Below are positions 1-8,438 of a stretch of DNA of 32,300 nucleotides, in pieces. The position numbers were made by a program, and so were the translations under genes. The notes beneath the pieces are model-generated. The model was not told where the DNA came from. It searched no databases and saw only the letters and a list, made by a program, of their open reading frames with translations. Source of the stretch: Leptospira interrogans serovar Manilae (GTDB taxonomy: Bacteria; Spirochaetota; Leptospiria; Leptospirales; Leptospiraceae); contig CAMCZP010000025.1 in assembly GCA_945887855.1 (NCBI GenBank), forward strand, positions 1 to 32,300, given 5' to 3'. Within the stretch, counting starts at the first letter, position 1; every line of letters begins with the position of its first letter.

Positions 1-1665
1 GTAAATAATATAATAAATGGATTTATGGACTTACAAAAAATAAATCTAAATCAGTTTTCTAGATCAGTTAATGGATTTCTTTCTGCAAATATAAAAATCA
101 TAGAAAGCAACATAAATTTAATTAGAGGTTCCATTAAATCTAATATAGAAAATTTTCAAATTCCGATAGATAATTATCATTTAAAACCTTCTAAATTACA
201 AGTTACATCTGATATCAAAATAAAATTAGATGAATCATTTGAATTAAATCAAGCTAAACTAGAAAATTTAAACATTGAACTACTCAACTATAATTCTGGA
301 AAATCTCTGCAAGTAATCACTAATGTAATACAATATGAATTTTTACAAAAAAAAGTTACTATTCAAAATTTAGAAATCACAATGATTCCAGAAAAAATAA
401 CTCCCCTACTTCCCTATTCACTTGGTGAGAAAATTTCCAATATAAATACATTTTTAGGCAAAGAAATAGTATTTAAATCAAATCTTACCTTTTCATCAAT
501 TGGAGAAAAACAGTTAAAAGGAAATGTAGAGGCACGAATTCCAGGAATCAATCTAAATGATTTGACTATAAAAATTAATATGAAACTCAATTCAGAAGGA
601 AATAGTACAATTCAAATCACAGAATTTTCAACAGTTGGATATGAAAATAGATTACACACTTCAGTTGAAGGTAAAATTTTTACAAAGAATGATAAAAGTA
701 TATCTGACCTAAAATTAAATTTTTCATATATATCTAATTCTTTAAAAACCATATTCTCTAATTTTAGTTTTAAGGGTAAAATTGAATCAAACATATCTAT
801 TAATGAAAATTTTATAATTGGATCATTTAATTCCAATCAATCTGATTTTATCTATAATAAGGGAAGTTGTCCGGGTAAGGATTGTAAATTTATAAATATC
901 TTTAACTTTACATGCAATATTCCAATCATTCATGAATTGGCTCCAGGATTACTCCCAAGTATTTTAGATGGAAGCAAAGATACTCTCATTAGAACAAAGG
1001 GTATGGAGAAAGGAAATAATTTTTCAATTGATTCGATTTTGGGAAATCATCCAATTTATCCTGAAACAGCATTTCCACTTGTCCAAGGAAGTATAAAAAA
1101 TTCTGGTGTGGTTGGAAGGATTGAATATTTGAATAATTTATTTTCTATTTCAAATCTAGTAGTAAAAACACTCAATGGGTCTATCAGTTCAAAAAATATC
1201 CAACTAAATATTGCTAATGGACAATCTAATAATTTTGAGTTTTTAGGTAATTTACAGGTGAGAGATATAGATTTAACTGAATTAATCCCAAAAGATAATA
1301 AAAAGGTAATTGATGATGGTAAAATTCGAGGAGATATAAACTTTTCTGGAAAAAATTTAAAAGAATTTATTGATAATACAGAAATTTACTTTAGTGTCTA
1401 CAAGATTGGGAAAGATTTTGGAAAGAGTGCTATTAATATTGTAAGCCCCCCAAATCTAATAAGGGATTATATTGTATCAAGTTATTCGGTTGATAAAATT
1501 GAAGCTGAGCTTTCAAAGGGATTGATTTATGTAAATATTCTCTTTAAACCAAGTTTACTCAGCAATCTATTGACTAAAATAGAAAACAATAAAATTTCTA
1601 TGGAAAGAATGCCTTTGAATAATTTTATTAACAGAGCAGAAAATGAAATATCAACTTATAAGTAG
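1..1665 (+). CDS. AsmA/YdbH-like envelope protein, 3' part only
   Basis: The frame is open to the first base of the window, so this is the C-terminal part (at least 554 residues) of a larger protein; the ATG at 25 is internal and probably not the start. The visible part is mostly alternating short hydrophobic and polar stretches typical of a long beta-rich, groove-forming protein, with no membrane segment. A Cys pair (CPGKDC) lies near residues 283-288 counted from the ATG at 25, and a segment like AsmA/YdbH C-termini (LQVRDIDLTELIP, then a GKIRGDINFSG strand pair) near 410-445. The next gene overlaps it by 23 bases and encodes a lipoprotein with a YdbL-like domain; in E. coli ydbH-ynbE-ydbL form one operon for inner-to-outer membrane lipid transport. 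Assignment to the AsmA-like/YdbH group rests on architecture and neighbour, not on a decisive motif. Confidence 0.6.
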   Translation, partial: VNNIINGFMDLQKINLNQFSRSVNGFLSANIKIIESNINLIRGSIKSNIENFQIPIDNYHLKPSKLQVTSDIKIKLDESFELNQAKLENLNIELLNYNSGKSLQVITNVIQYEFLQKKVTIQNLEITMIPEKITPLLPYSLGEKISNINTFLGKEIVFKSNLTFSSIGEKQLKGNVEARIPGINLNDLTIKINMKLNSEGNSTIQITEFSTVGYENRLHTSVEGKIFTKNDKSISDLKLNFSYISNSLKTIFSNFSFKGKIESNISINENFIIGSFNSNQSDFIYNKGSCPGKDCKFINIFNFTCNIPIIHELAPGLLPSILDGSKDTLIRTKGMEKGNNFSIDSILGNHPIYPETAFPLVQGSIKNSGVVGRIEYLNNLFSISNLVVKTLNGSISSKNIQLNIANGQSNNFEFLGNLQVRDIDLTELIPKDNKKVIDDGKIRGDINFSGKNLKEFIDNTEIYFSVYKIGKDFGKSAINIVSPPNLIRDYIVSSYSVDKIEAELSKGLIYVNILFKPSLLSNLLTKIENNKISMERMPLNNFINRAENEISTYK

Positions 1666-2236
1666 AAATATATTCAAAATTATTATGATCAATTCTCTAA
1701 TACCATTTCACGGCTGTTTTTCTTTATTAAAGCCACCTCCAATTACTTTTACACAATCCCAAACTGCAGCCGAAAGACAAATGATAGGAGAAAATAAAGA
1801 AATTGAATCTGATGGATGGCTTTTATCCTCCATAAAAACTTCAGCTATAGGTTCTTTGGAATGGAAAAAAGACAAATTAGAAGAATTTAAATCATTGGAA
1901 CAAACAGAAGATTTTAAAGTTTTATATAAAATTATCCTTCACACAACACCTGAAATTAAAAAATTAAAATCTTTAAAATATATTGGTGAAAATCTTCAAG
2001 GATATTTAAGTATCATTGAAGATAAACGTGACCCTTCATTTGATAAGATTTATTCGAGTCAAAATGATAAAAAACGTATAAAAGAATTAATTTCACTTGT
2101 AAATGAAACAAGAAATAAGCTATTCAATCTAATAAAAGATTCAAAAAATAAAATCACTACAAAAGAATATTTAAAAACAGTAGAGTATGGAGAATATTAT
2201 GAAGAGAAAAAGGGTGTATGGATTCTGAAAGAGTAG
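1643..2236 (+). CDS. lipoprotein with C-terminal YdbL-like (DUF1318) domain
   Basis: This 197-residue protein begins with a basic n-region, a hydrophobic core and Cys25 in FHGC, a relaxed lipobox of the spirochaete type, so it is probably lipidated. After the Cys comes KPPPITFTQSQTAAERQMIGE, which resembles the short extracytoplasmic strand of YnbE (a PIT-containing segment after the lipid-bearing Cys). From about residue 110 the order IGENLQGYL, then LVNETRNKL, a variable part, and finally GEYYEEKKGVWILKE follows the pattern of E. coli YdbL (GE-x-GY, VN-x-AR, GEY and a terminal W). The start overlaps the upstream AsmA-like gene by 23 bases and the end overlaps the oxidoreductase by 19, so the three are co-transcribed. 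The YdbL-like reading is fairly strong; the YnbE-like reading of the N-terminal part is speculative. Confidence 0.65.
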   Translation: MKYQLISRNIFKIIMINSLIPFHGCFSLLKPPPITFTQSQTAAERQMIGENKEIESDGWLLSSIKTSAIGSLEWKKDKLEEFKSLEQTEDFKVLYKIILHTTPEIKKLKSLKYIGENLQGYLSIIEDKRDPSFDKIYSSQNDKKRIKELISLVNETRNKLFNLIKDSKNKITTKEYLKTVEYGEYYEEKKGVWILKE

Positions 2237-3300
2237 AAACAATTATTATAGGTGCAGGTATTACAGGCGCAGTTATTACATACCTAACGAATGGAACTAT
2301 TTTAGAAAAAGCTAAATTAGAGGGTGGGAGATGTTCTAGTGGTCGTCTTCCTAATTCTTTGAAATTTGATAAAGGTGCTACAATGCTCAAAAGAGATGTG
2401 CCTTTTAGCATCCAAAATAAACATGGAATTTTTAATCTACAAACATATTTAGAAAAAATAAAAAATAATTTTATTTTAAATAAAATAGTAAATAATGATA
2501 ATATGTTTCTACCTCAGAATAGAATGCAGTCGTTGGTTGGAATATTTTTAGAAAATTCTAAAAAGTTTTATTCTACCAAGATCAATAGAATCCAAAAAGA
2601 TAATAATTTTTGGAAGGTTATTGTTGAAGATGGAACATACTTTTATTCAAAAAATTTAGTACTCACAACTCCACTCCCACAGGCTATGGAATTAATAAAA
2701 GATACAACCGTCTATAAAGACTGGTACTCTTTCGCCCAACCATACAGTGACTATAAACAATGTTTGGTACTAGCAGGTCTTTGGGAAAATAGGGGATCTG
2801 AAATTTCATTAGAAACATCTATAAGTGAACTCAATCACAATATAGATATGGAGTATTTTACTATTGAAAGTCATAAAATTTCGGATTCAAAGGATTTAGT
2901 TATCAGTATCCAATTTGGAGATAAATTCAGTGAGAAAAATTTTGAAGCTTGGGAAAATGAGAAAAAAGATCCATCACAATTTGCACACCAAATGGGAAAT
3001 TTGTACTTCAATGAAATATTTTCCAAGTACAACTTGAAGTACGATCCTCCAAATTTTTTAAAATCTCACAAGTGGAAATATACCTTTCCCAAACAATCTC
3101 TATTTAACAAAGATGAGTCTATTGATTTTGATAATCCAAAATTTAAAGATTTTCTGCGACTGTGCAATCGAGAAAATCTCTGGATAACAGGTGATTGGGT
3201 ATTTGGTCAGCGTGTTACAAAATGTATATTAGGTGCATTGTACGTTGGTTCTATTTTGAGGAAGGAGCCTTTTCAATCGGTGGAAGACTTTTTGACATAG
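2218..3300 (+). CDS. FAD-dependent NAD(P)-binding oxidoreductase (renalase-like)
   Basis: The 360-residue protein opens with a Rossmann dinucleotide-binding loop, IIIGAGITG (residues 9-17), followed by LEGGRCSSGR (residues 34-43), the GGR motif that contacts FAD in amine-oxidase and renalase-type flavoproteins. Near the C-terminus LWITGDWVFGQRVTKCILGA is the second flavin-contact element (a GD followed by a helix). No signal peptide is seen, so the enzyme should be cytosolic. Length fits the renalase-like group (about 320-360). The substrate cannot be told. It starts inside the lipoprotein gene (19-base overlap), and its last 50 bases lie opposite the 3' end of flgJ. A role in the envelope system of the two upstream genes is not apparent. 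Confidence 0.75.
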   Translation: MDSERVETIIIGAGITGAVITYLTNGTILEKAKLEGGRCSSGRLPNSLKFDKGATMLKRDVPFSIQNKHGIFNLQTYLEKIKNNFILNKIVNNDNMFLPQNRMQSLVGIFLENSKKFYSTKINRIQKDNNFWKVIVEDGTYFYSKNLVLTTPLPQAMELIKDTTVYKDWYSFAQPYSDYKQCLVLAGLWENRGSEISLETSISELNHNIDMEYFTIESHKISDSKDLVISIQFGDKFSEKNFEAWENEKKDPSQFAHQMGNLYFNEIFSKYNLKYDPPNFLKSHKWKYTFPKQSLFNKDESIDFDNPKFKDFLRLCNRENLWITGDWVFGQRVTKCILGALYVGSILRKEPFQSVEDFLT

Positions 3301-3709
3301 TAGTATAAATTTGCTCAGCTATTCCAAGTGATTCATTTTTTGAAATCTCTTTAGAGTATTCATCGTACAACATGTCTTCAAAAATATCCTCTGCATAACC
3401 ACCATGAATCATATTTTGTTTTTCAACTGTCTTTCTCATTTGGTTAAGCATTAATTTTACAAACATAGATTCAAATTCTACGCTGGCATCGAACAATTTT
3501 TTTCGGTAAGGATCTTGTTTGATTTCATCTTTGATATTAGTAGGTGTTGTGACTTGTGAAGAAGATACCTTTCCTAGTAGTTTCTCATCAAGTTCCTTTT
3601 TAAAATCAGAAGTGGTAACATCCTTTTTGGATTCAAGGGTATTTTTAAGGTCATTGAGCTTACTATCAGAAATATTAGCTCTGTTCATGTAGTCTTGTAT
3701 TATATTCAT
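3251..3709 (-). CDS. flgJ: flagellar rod-binding protein FlgJ, single domain
   Basis: The protein is 152 residues long and corresponds to the N-terminal rod-binding half of FlgJ. The core at about residues 70-140 (DPYRKKLFDASVEFESMFV, then LMLNQMRKTV, then a GGYAEDIFEDMLYDEYSKEI helix) is the typical rod-binding domain. The C-terminal muramidase domain of enterobacterial FlgJ is absent, as in many spirochaetes. The protein caps or scaffolds the growing rod in the periplasm. Its ATG overlaps the flgI stop (ATGA). Its C-terminal codons overlap, on the opposite strand, the last 50 bases of the flavoprotein gene, so no room remains for a separate terminator between the convergent genes. Confidence 0.88.
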   Translation of the reverse strand: MNIIQDYMNRANISDSKLNDLKNTLESKKDVTTSDFKKELDEKLLGKVSSSQVTTPTNIKDEIKQDPYRKKLFDASVEFESMFVKLMLNQMRKTVEKQNMIHGGYAEDIFEDMLYDEYSKEISKNESLGIAEQIYTTMSKSLPPIEKAPSSK

Positions 3710-4746
3710 TGTACGATTACCTCTGCATGCATTGCACCTGATTTTCTCAGCGCTTCTAATATAGATATTATATCTTTGGTAGTAGCTCCCACCTTATTGA
3801 GCGCTTTTACTAAATCACTCACCTTTGTAGCCTCTGGGATGCTAATTACATTTTCGACTTTTTCAGAATCATCCCAAAATCTTTTTTTAGCCCCCCCTGA
3901 TACCACCACACTCAAACCCTGTTTGGAGATTGCTACCTCATCAATGGTCACACTAGCACCCATTACAATAGTTCCAGTTCTTTCATTTACAACTACCCTG
4001 GCTTTGTTTTCAGGAGTGACCTGTAAGTTTTCCAGACGACCCAGGATAGAAATGGGATCAGCAGATTCCGGGATACTAACTTCTATTTCTACTGGAGATG
4101 AAATACGTGTGACGACTTTGTCAGATTGAAAATTATCCTGAATAGCTTTGTTGATGATATCTAATGTTGCAAAATCTTGGTTTTGAAGAATAACTTTAAA
4201 TTTATTTTCTTTGTTTAAAAATGAGGATTGGATTTCTTTTTCAACTATAGCCCCACCCTGAATGATTCCAACCGTTTTTGGAGGAGTTTTCGAAACACCT
4301 ACTTTGCTTTCTTTTCCACCAAATGACAGAACTCCACTTGCAACGGCTACAATTTCATTGTTTGCTGCCCTGAGTGGAGATTGTAATAAAATCCCCCCCT
4401 CTAGGGATTTGGCATCTCCTATGGAAGAAACTGTAATATCAATTTTGTCACCAATTTTTGCATAGGTTGGAATATTTGCTGTTATCACAACTGAAGCAAT
4501 GTTTCGTGTTACAGCAGAATTTGAGGAAGCAGAGAGCCCTTGGTTTTTTAAAAAATTTTTCATACTCTCAGTGGTTATAGAATTTTTAGTATCACCAGTT
4601 TGGGATAGCCCCGTAACAATACCATAGCCTGAAAGTTGGTTTTCTCTCACACCATCTATTCTAGCTAAATCTTTTAATTTGGCTTCTACCGCAAAAAGGT
4701 GAGTAAATCCATAAAAAGAAATATAAAATATAAGAAGTAATTTCAT
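3706..4746 (-). CDS. flgI: flagellar P-ring protein FlgI
   Basis: This 346-residue protein has a signal peptide (MKLLLIFYISFYGFTHLFAVEA) and then the conserved FlgI opening, KLKDLARIDGVRENQLSGYGIVTGLSQTGD. Further landmarks are ITANIPTYAKIGDKIDITVSSIGDAKSLEGG and, near the C-terminus, VSDLVKALNKVGATTKDIISILEALRKSGAMHAEV. Family members are 340-370 residues, so it is complete. FlgI forms the P-ring around the rod, in contact with the peptidoglycan. Start and stop overlap flgH and flgJ by four bases each (ATGA), which indicates translational coupling. Confidence 0.96.
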   Translation of the reverse strand: MKLLLIFYISFYGFTHLFAVEAKLKDLARIDGVRENQLSGYGIVTGLSQTGDTKNSITTESMKNFLKNQGLSASSNSAVTRNIASVVITANIPTYAKIGDKIDITVSSIGDAKSLEGGILLQSPLRAANNEIVAVASGVLSFGGKESKVGVSKTPPKTVGIIQGGAIVEKEIQSSFLNKENKFKVILQNQDFATLDIINKAIQDNFQSDKVVTRISSPVEIEVSIPESADPISILGRLENLQVTPENKARVVVNERTGTIVMGASVTIDEVAISKQGLSVVVSGGAKKRFWDDSEKVENVISIPEATKVSDLVKALNKVGATTKDIISILEALRKSGAMHAEVIVQ

Positions 4747-5429
4747 TCGCTTTCACCTAGTAATCGTTTAATATTTTTTAAGATAATTTTTTGACGATTT
4801 GTTTCTGAAATTTCTGCTTTTTGGATGGGTTGCCCATCAGGACCTATGATTGGTTTTCCTTTGGGATCCAAAGCAGGTTGTAATTGAATATCAGGATCTT
4901 TTAAATTTTTTTCAATTGGACTGGCTACATATTCTAATTTGAGCTCCGCAATTTTATCGCTATCAATTGCATTCCCATCTCTAATATCACCGGAGGATAA
5001 TTTTCCGGAGAGTTTTAAGGAACTTTTACCGGTGTCGTACGTGGCTTCTCGAAAACCACTGATTAGTAAATTTCCTGAAGGATCCTGACCTGTTACCTGC
5101 GCCGCCATTGAGCCGATAATTTTACTATTTGATTTTTCTTTACCATTTTTCTTTCCGGCTATAGTTCTATCCATATTGTAGCCCATAATTTCGGGAATGG
5201 ATTTTTTATCAGGTGCAGATTTGATAGTAATTGTTTCATCCTTACCTGCTTCATACGTATATTCAGCTTTTATTCCATCTTTTAAGATCACTCTCACAAT
5301 AGCTCCCACCTGGAGCCCCTGTTGACCCGTAGAGTATGGATTTGAATCAACCCACATACTATTTCCTTGTGAGAAAATCCCCGAGTTTAATAAAAGGAAT
5401 GGTATGGTATATTTTGCAAATTTATTCAT
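4743..5429 (-). CDS. flgH: flagellar L-ring protein FlgH, without lipobox
   Basis: I choose the ATG at 5429 (MNKFAKY, 228 residues) because AGGA lies eight bases upstream; an in-frame ATG at 5453 has no ribosome site in front of it. The signal peptide (residues 1 to about 20, ending GIFSQG) has no cysteine, and the whole protein lacks Cys, whereas FlgH of most Gram-negative bacteria is a lipoprotein. Family features are the WVDSNPYSTG segment, GAIVRVILKDG, GSMAAQVTGQDPSGNLLISG and the C-terminal GKLSSGDIRDGNAIDSDKIAELKLEY (about residues 150-175). An extra Pro- and Lys-rich stretch (about 185-210) precedes the C-terminus. The gene follows flgA and overlaps flgI by four bases. Confidence 0.93.
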   Translation of the reverse strand: MNKFAKYTIPFLLLNSGIFSQGNSMWVDSNPYSTGQQGLQVGAIVRVILKDGIKAEYTYEAGKDETITIKSAPDKKSIPEIMGYNMDRTIAGKKNGKEKSNSKIIGSMAAQVTGQDPSGNLLISGFREATYDTGKSSLKLSGKLSSGDIRDGNAIDSDKIAELKLEYVASPIEKNLKDPDIQLQPALDPKGKPIIGPDGQPIQKAEISETNRQKIILKNIKRLLGESE

Positions 5430-5468
5430 GTTTATAATCCTATTGATTTCCATAGTAAAAAATATTTT

Positions 5469-6422
5469 TTAATCAATCAATACTGTCCCTTCAGCTTTGA
5501 TGGTTCCCAAGAGCAATGTCCCACTAGACTTGGACTGAACACGTATTTTATCCCCTGTATTACCTGAATCACGTGCAGTTGCTTTCGTTGCTACTAAGAG
5601 ATTTCCCTCCAGAAAAATAATCTCTACATTTGAACCTCTTTGTATTGTAAAGACTTCTCTTAGATGCTTTTTACGGAGGATATCCCCTTCTTCTAAATTG
5701 GAGAGCGCTGTCATACCTGTGATAGGAGATGTAACCAGATCAGAGATAGTTTCTGATATAAAAATATCTTTTTTTTCTATCTCTTTTTCAGTTACTATCT
5801 GGTTTCTAAGAATCTTTTTAGAAACTACATAGGCAGAAATCTTTATTTCTACTAAAAATTTAGTTCTTGTGGAATAGATTCTACTTGAATCCTTCCAGGC
5901 ATCTAAAGTAAAAATTTTATTTCCTGGTGTCATATTTTTTGGAATATTTCCCCATTTTATCTCAACACCCCTAGCTGGGAAAAAAATATCTTCCCCCATG
6001 TATGTAACTTTTAAATTCTCGGGATCTAAATGATCCCTCTTGGAAATCTCCCCTAAAAATGAATTTTCTATATCCTTTTTTAAGAATTTTTTAGTGAGGG
6101 GAATTAGAGTGCAGTTTGTTCCCAATACTTTTCTGGATGATAGTTCTGGAGGTAGCTTTTTGGATATTTCTTCAGAGGTGTAGGTAATAGGTTCTTCGGG
6201 TGTTTCAAATATGGGGATATCCACAACTCCATCGGGGAGCCTTGCTATGTTAGAAAGATAAACTAAGTTTCCATTGATGATTGCTCTGGGTTTAAGATAA
6301 ATTGCATCACTGGAAAAAAGTGGATTTGTAAATAGAAATAGTAAGATAATAATTAAAAAGATTATAAATTTAGCATTGATCCAGTACTGATCTATATTTC
6401 TACCAGTACTGAAAACTATCAT
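5469..6422 (-). CDS. flgA: flagellar P-ring assembly chaperone FlgA
   Basis: The 317-residue protein carries an unusually long N-terminal extension before its hydrophobic signal segment (FIIFLIIILLFLFTNPLFSS, about residues 19-38). The C-terminal half is the SAF/FlgA chaperone domain: VSKKILRNQIVTEKEIEKKDIF, then GMTALSNLEEGDILRKKHL, and the end RGSNVEIIFLEGNLLVATKATARDSGNTGDKIRVQ with a closing strand GTIKAEGTVLID. FlgA is periplasmic and helps FlgI subunits assemble. AGGA stands eight bases before the ATG, just after the flgG stop (10-base gap), and flgH follows after 39 bases. Order and spacing place it in the flgG-A-H-I-J operon. Confidence 0.92.
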   Translation of the reverse strand: MIVFSTGRNIDQYWINAKFIIFLIIILLFLFTNPLFSSDAIYLKPRAIINGNLVYLSNIARLPDGVVDIPIFETPEEPITYTSEEISKKLPPELSSRKVLGTNCTLIPLTKKFLKKDIENSFLGEISKRDHLDPENLKVTYMGEDIFFPARGVEIKWGNIPKNMTPGNKIFTLDAWKDSSRIYSTRTKFLVEIKISAYVVSKKILRNQIVTEKEIEKKDIFISETISDLVTSPITGMTALSNLEEGDILRKKHLREVFTIQRGSNVEIIFLEGNLLVATKATARDSGNTGDKIRVQSKSSGTLLLGTIKAEGTVLID

Positions 6423-6432
6423 AGTATGAATC

Positions 6433-7230
6433 CTATCGTTTTAGACCGATAGCAGTTGAAAGCATGTTATCAGAGGTTTGGATTGCTTTAGAATTTGATT
6501 CATAAGCTCTCTGTGCTACTATCATATTCACCATTTCTTCCACTATTTTTACGTTGCTCATCTCAAGAAAACCTTGTAGTACACTTCCAAAACCTTCAGA
6601 TGATGGTGTTCCTGGAATTTCAGCTCCACTTGCCACTGTTTCTTTGAATAAGTTTTTGCCGATAGCTTGCAGACCGGCTGGATTTACAAATCTATAGAGT
6701 TCAACTTGACCAATTGTTGTAGGACGAATATCATTACCAATTTTAACATTTACCTCTCCCTGCTCACTGACTGATAAACTGTTCAAGATAGCATTTTCTG
6801 GAAGAATGATTGGAGGTTCAAAGAGATATCCATTGGAAGTGACGACCTGTTGGTTAGAATCTATTTTAAAGGATCCATCTCTTGTGAAGGCAAATGACCC
6901 ATCAGGCATTTGAATTTTAAAAAAGCCCATTTCACCAGTGATTGCCAGATCTAATTTGTTTCCGGTTGCCTGGAAAGAACCTATTTCAAACATTTTTTGA
7001 GAGGCTGCAGCCCTTACCCCATGTCCTACATTTACTCCAGTGGGAATTTCACTCACAGATGTAGCTGGCGTACCTGCCATAACCTGGTGTTGATAGACTA
7101 AATCTTCAAAGTCTGCCCTATTTTTCTTAAAACCTGTTGTGTTTACGTTGGCAAGGTTGTTTGAAATTGTATCGATATGAAATTGTTGTGCAATCATACC
7201 TGTCGAAGCAGTCCAAAGGGATCTCATCAT
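6433..7230 (-). CDS. flgG: flagellar distal rod protein FlgG
   Basis: This 265-residue protein matches FlgG in length and landmarks: N-terminal MMRSLWTASTGMIAQQFHIDTISNNLANVNTTGFKKNRADFEDLVY, the central ITGEMGFFKIQMPDGSFAFTRDGSFKID, and the C-terminal VKIVEEMVNMIVAQRAYESNSKAIQTSDNML, whose heptad-like helix packs in the rod. The start is preceded by AGGAG ten bases upstream. It is first in the flagellar run here; a 65-base gap separates it from the methyltransferase gene upstream. I looked there for a sigma-28 promoter and found none convincing. Confidence 0.96.
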   Translation of the reverse strand: MMRSLWTASTGMIAQQFHIDTISNNLANVNTTGFKKNRADFEDLVYQHQVMAGTPATSVSEIPTGVNVGHGVRAAASQKMFEIGSFQATGNKLDLAITGEMGFFKIQMPDGSFAFTRDGSFKIDSNQQVVTSNGYLFEPPIILPENAILNSLSVSEQGEVNVKIGNDIRPTTIGQVELYRFVNPAGLQAIGKNLFKETVASGAEIPGTPSSEGFGSVLQGFLEMSNVKIVEEMVNMIVAQRAYESNSKAIQTSDNMLSTAIGLKR

Positions 7231-7295
7231 AAAGCTAATTCTCCTATTCTCTTTATCCTATCGTCTAAGTGGAATTTTTCGTGATTCTTTTTTTC

Positions 7296-8438
7296 TTATT
7301 TTATGAGAACTACGCATCGATTAGAGTTTGTTCCCTTCTCATTATTGGAAACATTCCAACAGTTGGAGAGTTTTGTAAATTTTTGGGAGTTGATCACTGT
7401 CCTTTCCCAGCCCAAACCTGCATCTACGGCTGAGCTCAAGACCAATTCATCAAGATTTATAACTTCCTTTTTAAAGAGAACATCCCCAACTTCCATAACC
7501 AAAAGGGAATCTTTTTTCATAACTCTATGGCATTCTTTGAGGGTAGAGATAATAAATTCTTTCCAATGAGTTGGGTTGTGAAGGATAGAAACTCCTTTTA
7601 GTTTCTCTAAATCAATGTCTAGGAACCATGCTTTTAACCAATTATCAGTGATGTAGTCGACCTTATCTAGAAATGGGGGGGATGTAACTATCAAATCTAC
7701 ACAATTAGAAGGTATGGATTGCATACCCGTCGATGGGGCAAGTGAGTACGTATTTTTTTTGGAAAATTCATGGTAGAATGGAGGAAGTGGATCAACGAGA
7801 TCAGTCCTCATTTTTTTCAAAATCCTATCCTTGATAGGTCTATACTCAGGACTCTGGTTTCTTTTCTCGTTGTTCTTTTTTTGAGCTAAGGGAGAAATAG
7901 AGATTTGAGGAAATGTATAAACAGAAAAAAAACCATGGGAATGACCATGCAATCGTGAAAGAGCAGTGAGCATTATGTATCTCATTTCAGGACTTTTATC
8001 TATTTTATAAATTTCTTTAAGATTTTTAATTTCTCTCAGTGTATTTTTATCATAAAAATTCAATAAATCATTGTCTTTTTCATCCTCATCCACTTTTTTT
8101 TCTAGATCAATTTTTTGTAACAATAGATCCATTTTTTCATACTTAGGGATGATTTGACGGGATTCAGCTAAAAAGAGTGAGAGTGGATTAATATCATTGT
8201 GTATTGCATAATGACCATCTAAATTTGCCTGTATGGCAGTAGTACCCCTACCCCCGAAAGGATCTAAGATGGTTCTTTTTTTCTTACGGAGATATCGAGA
8301 AATAAAATATTGAGGAAGTTCGGGTTTAAATGCTGCTCTGTAACTAATAGTGTAATGGATTGTATGGGATTGACGTTGTTTCGATGTCCAAAACTCCCCT
8401 ATTTCGTACTTTGAATCCTTCTTGACTGCTCCGCCCAC
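7296..8438 (-). CDS. solitary DNA methyltransferase (N4-cytosine/N6-adenine type)
   Basis: The start is GTG at 8438, with AAGGA about seven bases upstream, giving 380 residues. The AdoMet-binding loop DPFGGRGTT sits at residues 59-67 and the catalytic TSPPF at 252-256, the amino-methyltransferase signature. The AdoMet motif comes first and about 185 residues, including a Lys/Glu-rich stretch and an HGHSHGF segment, lie between the two; this space probably holds target recognition. A motif like C-terminal helices of the family ([20 protein letters not shown]) follows. No restriction gene is adjacent, so it looks like an orphan methylase. The target base is not deducible from the sequence. Context is the flagellar operon downstream and a long gene-free stretch upstream. 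Confidence 0.85.
   Translation of the reverse strand: MGGAVKKDSKYEIGEFWTSKQRQSHTIHYTISYRAAFKPELPQYFISRYLRKKKRTILDPFGGRGTTAIQANLDGHYAIHNDINPLSLFLAESRQIIPKYEKMDLLLQKIDLEKKVDEDEKDNDLLNFYDKNTLREIKNLKEIYKIDKSPEMRYIMLTALSRLHGHSHGFFSVYTFPQISISPLAQKKNNEKRNQSPEYRPIKDRILKKMRTDLVDPLPPFYHEFSKKNTYSLAPSTGMQSIPSNCVDLIVTSPPFLDKVDYITDNWLKAWFLDIDLEKLKGVSILHNPTHWKEFIISTLKECHRVMKKDSLLVMEVGDVLFKKEVINLDELVLSSAVDAGLGWERTVINSQKFTKLSNCWNVSNNEKGTNSNRCVVLIK

Noticed and set aside
3695..4129. A 144-residue plus-strand frame opposite flgI
   Set aside because: It is entirely antisense to a clearly conserved flagellar gene, with composition typical of a shadow frame.
5430..5453. Longer start for flgH (MEINRIIN)
   Set aside because: No ribosome site precedes it, while AGGA stands at the right distance from the ATG at 5429, which also gives a normal signal peptide.
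7231..7295. A sigma-28 promoter ahead of flgG
   Set aside because: GACGATAG resembles part of the -10 element, but no TAAA-type -35 is at the needed spacing.
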